A stretch of 7,245 nucleotides of DNA from Candidatus Hydrogenedentota bacterium (lineage in GTDB: Bacteria; Hydrogenedentota; Hydrogenedentia; Hydrogenedentales; CAITNO01): positions 1 through 7,245 of the forward strand of contig DSBB01000472.1 in assembly GCA_011046175.1 (NCBI GenBank). Reading direction: 5' to 3'. Of this stretch, positions 1-4,750 are shown piece after piece. The notes under the pieces were generated by a model, which saw nothing but the letters and a program-made list of their open reading frames with translations, ran no database searches and was not told the origin of the DNA. How positions within the stretch are numbered: position 1 is the stretch's first letter; every line of letters begins with the position of its first letter. Position numbers and translations under genes: made by a program.

Positions 1-368
1 CCATACAGGCGACGGCAACGCCCAGGAGAAATGGTGTGGGCAGTGCCAGACGAAGCAGAGAGGCATTGACCTTGTGCCAATTGTTGAGACGGATGCCGAT
101 ATCCTGGGGGGGTCACAAGATATGTGCTGCCGTCAGCATCGGCGGCGGACAAAGCGCCACGACCGAGATATCCCTGCAACAGTTCGCCACGTAAGAGGAT
201 TTCAAAGTCCTGCCGCGTTTCGTCGAGAGAAAGCGCCATGATTTTCGGCGTCCACCAGATGTCCCGATTCCCCAGAAACGAGCGCCCCACCTGCGCGGCA
301 AAATGCGACCCGAACACGCACGTCCCGACGACGCCTATTATGACAAGCGAATTGATCTTTCTTTGCAT
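1..368 (-). CDS. Small membrane protein, 3'-truncated by the window edge and frameshifted at a poly-C run
   Basis: I do not recognise the family. The ATG at 368-366 follows an AAAGGGGAA Shine-Dalgarno site. The N-terminus (MQRKINSLVIIGVVGTCVFG) is a basic start plus a hydrophobic segment, residues about 7-25, that looks like a membrane anchor or uncleaved signal. A soluble part follows, with WWTP near residue 38 and SLDETRQDFEILLRGELLQ near 47-65. At 106-112 the minus strand has seven C. Read as written, the frame stays open to the window edge but turns into low-quality protein (PGYRHPSQQLAQGQC). With one C fewer it continues as QDIGIRLNNWHKVNASLLRL and then a hydrophobic stretch (ALPTPFLLGVAVACM), a plausible second membrane helix. 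The shifted frame has a TGA just before the C run, so the two frames can only join within it. This could be a sequencing indel, a decaying gene, phase variation or a +1 ribosomal slip. The length of the full protein is unknown. Confidence 0.6.
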   Translation of the reverse strand, partial: MQRKINSLVIIGVVGTCVFGSHFAAQVGRSFLGNRDIWWTPKIMALSLDETRQDFEILLRGELLQGYLGRGALSAADADGSTYLVTPPGYRHPSQQLAQGQCLSASSGTAHTISPGRCRRLY

Positions 369-466
369 TGTTCCCCTTTCCGGCTGCAACAGCGCTTACC
401 CGCCTTTTCCGTCATGCGACGTAGCAGCGGTCGAACCGTTTCGCGCCAACATGACCTTGTTCATCT

Positions 467-495
467 ACCATAGTCTTCCCTTTCACCGAGTGCAA
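467..495 (-). promoter_or_regulatory. Possible sigma70-type promoter for the small membrane protein gene
   Basis: On the minus strand TTGCAC (495-490) is followed after 17 bases by TATGGT (472-467), close to the TTGACA/TATAAT consensus with ideal spacing. Transcription would start near 460 and give an untranslated leader of about 90 bases before the ATG at 368. The -35 box is also one arm of an inverted repeat (490-516). This is a match by eye only, with no transcript data. Confidence 0.35.
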
Positions 496-516
496 GTTGC
501 ATAGGCGATGTTGCAC
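490..516. repeat. Inverted repeat GTGCAA-N15-TTGCAC over the -35 box
   Basis: GTGCAA at 490-495 and TTGCAC at 511-516 are perfect inverted copies whose centres are 21 bases apart, about two helical turns. The left arm is the predicted -35 element on the minus strand. That arrangement fits a dimeric regulator site, but six-base arms can arise by chance. Confidence 0.25.
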
Positions 517-834
517 GGCAACGGGACTTCAGCCGCGTCTGTTGAAGGGATACGGAAGGTTCTCCAATCCAATATTCCGCGACGCGCTTGTCCAAAATGC
601 GTTGTCAGCAATCCGGGCCGCGCACCCACATGCCTTGGAAGAATCTGCAAATTCACTCGTTGTCGGGATCAATTTTTCTCTGTAAACGGCTTCCGGGCGA
701 TCCGATTCCAACGACCCAAATGGTTCGGTGAATTCGCGACCCTGTGTGCTTGGATGTCTGACCGGTTGTTCAGCAAACGTGTTCGTTACGGACATTGAGA
801 GGATTGTGTGGGACGCCCAAAAAGATGTTTGGCA

Positions 835-1779
835 TCAGAGGGTTTCGGCGCAGCAAACGCGGTTGCGTCCGGCGTGCTTGGCGGCATAGAGGGCGCGATC
901 GGCGGCGGCGATGAGTTTTTCGGGGGTATCGGCGTGGGTGGGCCATTCGGCCAGTCCCTGGCTGATGGTGACGCCGAATTGCCTGCCCTGGTATTCGAAG
1001 ACACGCGTTTCGATGATTTTTCGGAGGGATTCCGCCACTTCGTACGCCTGATCAATGTCCGCATTCGAAAAAAGGATGAGCGCTTCATCGCCACCGTAAA
1101 GCGCCGCAAGGTCTTCGGGGCGGAGTATCTGGCGAATCATGGCGCCCATTTCCCGCACCACCATGCGGCCTGCGAGATGACCGAGGGTGTCGTTCACGCG
1201 CTTCAGTCCGTCAAGATCGGTCATGGCAAGACAAAAGCGACCCTTACGGCCGCAGCGGCGAATGACCGCGTCAAGTCGCTGGCGGAAGGCGTCCATGGTG
1301 AGCAGGCCGGTGAGCGCGTCGTAATGGATGCGGCGGTGGATTTCCCGGTGGAATCGGGCGTCAATTTCATCCTGCAATACAAATTTGAAGAGCACCTCCC
1401 CCATGCGGATTCTGTCGCCGTCCTTGAGCGGCGTGGCCGACGCGGGCGCATTGTTGACGAAGGTGCCATTGCTGCTCTTCAAATCCGAGATTATGTAATA
1501 TTCGCCGTCGTTTTCCTTGATGCGATCAATTTGCGCGTGGCGACGCGAAATGGACGGCGCGTTGATTGACATGTCGGCGTTGACGGAGCGGCCCAGCACT
1601 TTGGGACAATCGGTAACATCAATTTCGCGGCCGATCTCCCATCCGGACAAAGCAATAAGACTCGCGCGCATGCCATCCGCGTTTTCCACTTTGCCCGGCG
1701 CACCGGAAAACTGGGTCATGTCGTCCGCCACGTTCTTCGGGTCATAACTGGTCGGCTCTTCTTTGAAGGGATCTGGCAT
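835..1779 (-). CDS. FHA-GGDEF domain protein with a degenerate GGDEA active-site motif
   Basis: A 314-residue cytoplasmic signalling protein with no membrane segment. Residues about 40-133 form an FHA (phosphothreonine-binding) domain: GRS near 63-65, SRRHA at 78-82, SNGT at 103-106 with VN just after. Residues about 150-310 form a GGDEF domain: YDALTGL near 153-159, the metal-binding DLD at 188-190, NDTLGH at 196-201, and the closing AGRNRV. The signature loop is GGDEA (229-233), not GGDEF. The usual Arg before YGG is Leu, and the Asp of GHxxGD is Arg. The inhibitory c-di-GMP site RxxD is intact (RPED, 220-223), five residues before the loop. So it may be a weak or inactive diguanylate cyclase acting as a nucleotide sensor. 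I chose the ATG at 1779 because AGAGGA (1791-1786) lies six bases upstream. The in-frame ATG at 1794 has no ribosome site and sits at the predicted transcription start. FHA suggests control by a Ser/Thr kinase, none of which is in view. Confidence 0.93.
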   Translation of the reverse strand: MPDPFKEEPTSYDPKNVADDMTQFSGAPGKVENADGMRASLIALSGWEIGREIDVTDCPKVLGRSVNADMSINAPSISRRHAQIDRIKENDGEYYIISDLKSSNGTFVNNAPASATPLKDGDRIRMGEVLFKFVLQDEIDARFHREIHRRIHYDALTGLLTMDAFRQRLDAVIRRCGRKGRFCLAMTDLDGLKRVNDTLGHLAGRMVVREMGAMIRQILRPEDLAALYGGDEALILFSNADIDQAYEVAESLRKIIETRVFEYQGRQFGVTISQGLAEWPTHADTPEKLIAAADRALYAAKHAGRNRVCCAETL

Positions 1780-1799
1780 TCTACATCCTCTCATGGGGT

Positions 1800-1828
1800 A
1801 TCATAACAAGGGTTGGGAAATGGCGCAA
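1800..1828 (-). promoter_or_regulatory. Extended -10 promoter of the FHA-GGDEF gene
   Basis: On the minus strand TTGCGC (1828-1823) and TATGAT (1805-1800) are separated by 17 bases, and TG lies one base before the -10 hexamer, giving an extended -10. The predicted start near 1793 leaves a leader of about 14 bases carrying only AGAGGA and the ATG at 1779. This supports the shorter start. Confidence 0.55.
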
Positions 1829-1851
1829 TCCCGTACGCGACGACCGGCGTC

Positions 1852-1870
1852 GGCATGTTATCGGGATGCC
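1852..1870. repeat. Inverted repeat GGCAT-N9-ATGCC in the divergent intergenic region
   Basis: GGCAT (1852-1856) and ATGCC (1866-1870) are inverted copies ending seven bases before the AAGGAG ribosome site of the reductase gene. They could be a leader hairpin or an operator. The arms are short, so chance is likely. I found no strong plus-strand promoter in 1780-1889; TATCAT at 1799-1804 is a possible -10 but lacks a good -35. Confidence 0.2.
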
Positions 1871-1889
1871 AACCATAAGGAGCATCGCC

Positions 1890-2930
1890 ATGGGCGGCGA
1901 CTTGATGATTTACGGTTCTTACGGTTATACCGGCGCGCTGATCGCGCGGGAAGCGGTGCGGCGGGGCATGCGCCCCGTTTTGGCGGGACGCAATGCGGAA
2001 AAACTTGCGGCGCAAGCCGACGATTTCGGCTTGGACTATCGCGTGTTTTCGCTGGATTCCCCACAGGAAGTTGCAGAAGCGCTGGCGGACTGCGGGGTTG
2101 TGCTGCATTGCGCGGGGCCGTTTGTGGACACGGCGGGGCCGATGGCCGAGGCATGCCTGCGCGCAGGCGTGCATTACCTCGACATCACCGGGGAGATAGA
2201 TGTTTTTGAGTCTTTGGCGCGGTTGGACGGTCGCGCCAAGGCCGCCGGCGTGATGATCATGCCAGGCGTCGGCTTCGATGTTGTGCCGACGGATTGTCTC
2301 GCCCGTCATCTGAAAGACCGGCTCCCGGGCGCGGTCCGGCTGGCCCTGGCTTTTTGCTCGAACCTCCGCCCCTCGCACGGGACCGCGCTGACCATTCTGC
2401 GGCATTTCCACAAGGGCGCGGTGGTCCGGCGCGGCGGCAAACTGACCCCGGTGCCCGGCGCGTGGAAGACGCGCACAATTGATTTCGGCAAGGGACCGCG
2501 CAAGGCCATCACCATCACCTGGGGCGATGTCGCCACCGCCTGGCACAGCACGGGCATCGGCGATATCGAGGTATATATGGCCGCGCCTGCGACGCTGCGG
2601 TGGATGTCGTGGGCGACCCGCTTTCTGGGCGGTCTGATCGGCGCTGGACCCGTGCGAAAGATGCTGGCGCGTTCCATCCGAGAGGGCGGTCCCACCGAGG
2701 AGGAACGCGCCCGGGGCTATTGCCTTATCTGGGGCGAGGCGGAAGACGCCGCTGGAGAGCGCGTCGAAGCGCGCATGCGCACCCCGGACGGCTACACCTT
2801 CACCGTGCTGGCCGGGCTGCACATCGCCGGCAAGGCGCTCTCGGGCAATGCGCCCCCAGGCTTCCAGACCCCCGCCAAGGCCTACCGCGCAGACCTCGCC
2901 CTGGAAATCGAAGGCGTTACAAGAACCTGA
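1890..2930 (+). CDS. Saccharopine dehydrogenase-like NAD(P)-binding reductase (trans-acting enoyl reductase family)
   Basis: A 346-residue protein with an N-terminal Rossmann fold of the saccharopine dehydrogenase type. It has IYGSYGYTG with glycines at 9, 12 and 15, then LAGRN at 31-35, where Arg34 is placed to bind the NADP 2'-phosphate. The family signatures HCAGPF (73-78), GVHYLDITGE (93-102) and MPGVGFDVVPTD (about 120-131) follow. Members include mycobacterial trans-acting enoyl reductases of lipid synthesis and many uncharacterised proteins, so the substrate is unknown; true saccharopine dehydrogenase activity is unlikely. I see no signal peptide. The start at 1890 is chosen because AAGGAG (1877-1882) is seven bases upstream. 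The in-frame ATG at 1866 precedes that site, and an ATG at 1905 is possible but has a poorer ribosome site. It diverges from the GGDEF gene (110 bases apart) and converges on the dehydrogenase gene with 33 bases between stops and no evident terminator. Confidence 0.88.
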   Translation: MGGDLMIYGSYGYTGALIAREAVRRGMRPVLAGRNAEKLAAQADDFGLDYRVFSLDSPQEVAEALADCGVVLHCAGPFVDTAGPMAEACLRAGVHYLDITGEIDVFESLARLDGRAKAAGVMIMPGVGFDVVPTDCLARHLKDRLPGAVRLALAFCSNLRPSHGTALTILRHFHKGAVVRRGGKLTPVPGAWKTRTIDFGKGPRKAITITWGDVATAWHSTGIGDIEVYMAAPATLRWMSWATRFLGGLIGAGPVRKMLARSIREGGPTEEERARGYCLIWGEAEDAAGERVEARMRTPDGYTFTVLAGLHIAGKALSGNAPPGFQTPAKAYRADLALEIEGVTRT

Positions 2931-2963
2931 AAGCGCGACCCCGAAAACAACGCATCACGCCCG

Positions 2964-3731
2964 CTATTTCGCCTGCATGCGGATGCCGCCATCGAGGCGG
3001 ATGCATGTCGCGTTAATCATAACATTTTCGACGATGTGTTTGGCTAATTGGCCAAATTCGCGCGGCGTACCCAGCCGTGGCGGGAAGGGAATCTGGGCGG
3101 CCAGGGATTGGCGGACCTCTTCGGGAAGGGCCGCGAGCATGGGCGTGTCAAAAATGCCCGGCGCAATCGTGGCCACCCGGATGCCATAGCGCGCCAGTTC
3201 GCGCGCCAGCGGCAAGGCCATGCTGACCAGCCCGCCCTTGGAAGCGGCGTAGGACACCTGGCCTATCTGTCCGTCGAAGGCCGCCACAGACGCCGTGTTG
3301 ATGAACAAACCCCGCTCGCCGGTTTCGATCGGGTCCAGTTTGATCATGGCTTCCGCGCAGAGGCGGATGACATTGAAGGAGCCGGTGAGATTGACCTCGA
3401 TGACTTTCTGAAAGAGGTCCAGCGGATGCGGACCGTGTTTCCCGCAGACCCGCATGGCGGCGGCGACGCCCGCGCAGTTCACCGCGCCATGCAAACCGCC
3501 GAAACGTTCCAGCGCGGCGCTCACCGTGTTGCGCACGCTTTCCTCCGAGGCGACATCGCAGAGCGCAAATTGCGCTTGCGCGCCCAGCGCTGCGGCAGCC
3601 CGCTCCCCGTTTTCTGGATTGACATCGGCGATGATGACATTGGCCCCGCTTTCCACAAAGACCTGCGCCGTGCCCTCGCCCAGCCCCGAGGCGCCTCCCG
3701 TGATGATGAAGGTTGCACCCTGAAGTTTCAT
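2964..3731 (-). CDS. 3-hydroxyacyl-CoA dehydrogenase type 2 (HSD10-like short-chain dehydrogenase)
   Basis: A 255-residue classical short-chain dehydrogenase, close in length to human HSD10. It has TGGASGLG (11-18) for cofactor binding and Asp36 after the second strand, which favours NAD over NADP. NCAG is at 85-88, Asn114 in EVNL, and the catalytic set is Ser148, Tyr161 and Lys165 (SYAASK). Features particular to the HSD10 group are GPHPL near 100-104, the long NTASVAAFDGQIGQ run at 145-158, APGIFDTPML (190-199), PFPPRLGTP (215-223), and the C-terminus IRLDGGIRM. It is expected to oxidise 3-hydroxyacyl-CoA, including 2-methyl-3-hydroxy forms, to 3-ketoacyl-CoA in beta-oxidation or isoleucine breakdown. 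The ATG at 3731 is chosen because AAGGAG lies six bases upstream and the protein then opens with MKLQG, as relatives do. A longer frame from 3770 adds 13 residues without a ribosome site. It follows the CoA-transferase gene by 113 bases on the same strand. Confidence 0.93.
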   Translation of the reverse strand: MKLQGATFIITGGASGLGEGTAQVFVESGANVIIADVNPENGERAAAALGAQAQFALCDVASEESVRNTVSAALERFGGLHGAVNCAGVAAAMRVCGKHGPHPLDLFQKVIEVNLTGSFNVIRLCAEAMIKLDPIETGERGLFINTASVAAFDGQIGQVSYAASKGGLVSMALPLARELARYGIRVATIAPGIFDTPMLAALPEEVRQSLAAQIPFPPRLGTPREFGQLAKHIVENVMINATCIRLDGGIRMQAK

Positions 3732-3748
3732 GACATTCTCCTTTCCAT

Positions 3749-3777
3749 GGGCCTTTTGCGGCTCACCCACAAGGCCC
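3749..3777 (-). promoter_or_regulatory. mRNA hairpin in the leader of the HSD10-like gene
   Basis: In minus-strand RNA, GGGCC (3777-3773) pairs with GGCCC (3753-3749), and TTGTGG (3772-3767) pairs with CCGCAA (3761-3756), including one G-U pair. The loop is five bases and there is a two-base AA bulge. The wobble pair would be a mismatch on the other strand, so the fold favours the minus transcript. No T run follows, so it is not a standard terminator. It ends five bases before the AAGGAG site and could set relative expression or RNA stability within an operon. Confidence 0.4.
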
Positions 3778-3844
3778 GGTTGTCATCTTCCACGCGGCAG
3801 GAGCCATGCGAATCCGCGCGCAGCCCGCCCGGTGTGTTCCGATT

Positions 3845-4690
3845 CTATTGCGGCCATTCTCGCACTGCGGCCAAAGGCAGGTCCAATGTCTTCGCCCATG
3901 CTTCCCACTCCGCGGCGGTGCGCGTGCGCAGGGCCGCCCCAATCGTCTCCCCGGAAAGGCGCGACAACCCCAGCGCCTGCCGAAGTTTTTCCGTAAAATG
4001 TGGTTCCAGGGAGGCCACGGCGACCCGGCCTTCCTTTGCGGGATAGATGCGGTAAATGGGCAGGCCGCCGCCCAGGGGACCGCCGGGGGCGGTAAGTCCG
4101 CACTGGAAGGGTTTGGCCAGATGATGGGCGGCTTCAGCGAGCGAGACCAGGCATTGTCCCGCCTGTGCACGGCGCTCCCGGGCGAAGAGGAGGGCGGCCG
4201 CTGCGCTGACTGCATGTTCCGCGCCCAGAATATCCGCCGACAATGTCCGGGGCATGCGGTCCCCGTCAATCAGCCCCATATGCGCCTGATAGGTCAAGTC
4301 ATGCCCAGCCACTTCCGCACGCGGCGGCGGATATCCCACGATGGCGACGTGACACAGGCGCGGATGACGGCTGTGCAGAGCGTCCCAAGAGAGTCTCAAG
4401 CGCTCCAGCGCGGCTGGCCGCTGTGTGGTGATCAGCAAATCCGCGTCTTGCAACAGGTCGTGGAACGCGGTCATGCCTTGCGTTGTTTTCAGGTCGAGGC
4501 GGATCACCTTCGCGCCGGCGTTCAACGCGTCATGATACGCCGGACAGACTGCCGCGAGCGGATCGCCTTCGGGCGGCTCCACTTTGATGGTTTCCGCGCC
4601 CATCGCCCGCATGCGCGCAACAGCATAGGGACCAGGAATGTTCACCACGAGACCAACGACACGAATCCCCCGCAACCATGCGGACGCCAT
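3845..4690 (-). CDS. Class III CoA-transferase / acyl-CoA racemase-like protein (CaiB/BaiF family), C-terminally short
   Basis: A 281-residue member of the CaiB/BaiF family, which moves CoA between carboxylic acids or, in the alpha-methylacyl-CoA racemase branch, epimerises 2-methylacyl-CoA. Visible marks are PGPYAVARMRAMGAETIKVE at 19-38, RLDLKTTQG at 64-72, the VGY loop at 118-120, and AGHDLTYQA (128-136), where Asp131 matches the active-site Asp of the family. LPIYRIYPAKEGRVAVASLEPHF, about 210-232, matches the second-domain entry of racemases. Usual length is about 360-400, and here the protein ends right after the segment equivalent to DACVTPVL of AMACR. The last 60-80 residues, which normally return to the first domain in the interlocked dimer, are absent, and no remnant follows the TAG. 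It may be reduced or inactive. The ATG at 4690 follows GGAGGAG by three bases. The kinase stop is 46 bases upstream. Confidence 0.85.
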   Translation of the reverse strand: MASAWLRGIRVVGLVVNIPGPYAVARMRAMGAETIKVEPPEGDPLAAVCPAYHDALNAGAKVIRLDLKTTQGMTAFHDLLQDADLLITTQRPAALERLRLSWDALHSRHPRLCHVAIVGYPPPRAEVAGHDLTYQAHMGLIDGDRMPRTLSADILGAEHAVSAAAALLFARERRAQAGQCLVSLAEAAHHLAKPFQCGLTAPGGPLGGGLPIYRIYPAKEGRVAVASLEPHFTEKLRQALGLSRLSGETIGAALRTRTAAEWEAWAKTLDLPLAAVREWPQ

Positions 4691-4709
4691 GTTCTCCTCC
4701 CCATTTGAT

Positions 4710-4750
4710 ATGCAGGCGATGCGCTAACTGCAGTGATTATGATGCAGGCG
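4710..4750. repeat. Nine-base direct repeat between kinase and CoA-transferase genes
   Basis: ATGCAGGCG occurs at 4710-4718 and again at 4742-4750, 32 bases apart start to start (about three helical turns). The right copy lies in the last codons of the kinase gene, the left copy in the leader of the CoA-transferase gene. It may be a paired binding site or coincidence. Confidence 0.25.

Larger units (their letters stand above)
369..834. other. Intergenic region without a convincing gene
   Basis: This 466-base stretch lies between the start of the small membrane protein gene and the stop of the GGDEF gene. Open frames exist on both strands (for example 508-798 plus and 529-795 minus). They have no Shine-Dalgarno site, no recognisable domain, and a composition of the kind expected from non-coding sequence. 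I see no tRNA-like fold, tandem repeat or clear hairpin with a T run that would end the GGDEF transcript. Its visible content is the possible promoter at 467-495 and the inverted repeat at 490-516. Confidence 0.5.

Noticed and set aside
412..471. Possible 19-residue upstream reading frame in the leader of the membrane-protein gene
   Set aside because: Its ATG overlaps the predicted -10 box, so it would not be on the transcript from that promoter, and there is no other support.
508..798. Overlapping open frames on both strands in the intergenic region
   Set aside because: No ribosome site, no recognisable family, and neither strand looks more coding than the other.
808..1569. Plus-strand open frame (253 residues) opposite the GGDEF gene
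   Set aside because: Antisense shadow of a gene with clear FHA and GGDEF motifs.
1791..2822. Long minus-strand open frame (343 residues) opposite the reductase gene
   Set aside because: It is antisense to a well-supported gene, is rich in Arg, Pro, Ala and His without any domain, and is explained by GC-biased third codon positions.
2986..3000. Hairpin CCGCC-ATCGA-GGCGG near the convergent gene ends as a terminator
   Set aside because: It lies inside the dehydrogenase coding sequence (LDGGIRM), has a five-base stem and no T run on either side.
3732..3844. Frameshifted remnant of the missing CoA-transferase C-terminus
   Set aside because: The frame after the TAG gives NRNTPGGLRADSHGS..., and the other two frames also show no resemblance to the usual family ending.
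3048..4046. Long plus-strand open frame (332 residues) opposite the dehydrogenase and CoA-transferase genes
   Set aside because: Antisense shadow spanning two real genes, with no domain and no ribosome site.
4736..4741. CATAAT as a -10 box for the CoA-transferase gene
   Set aside because: The hexamer at the right distance upstream (GAATTC) does not resemble a -35 box, and there is no extended -10.
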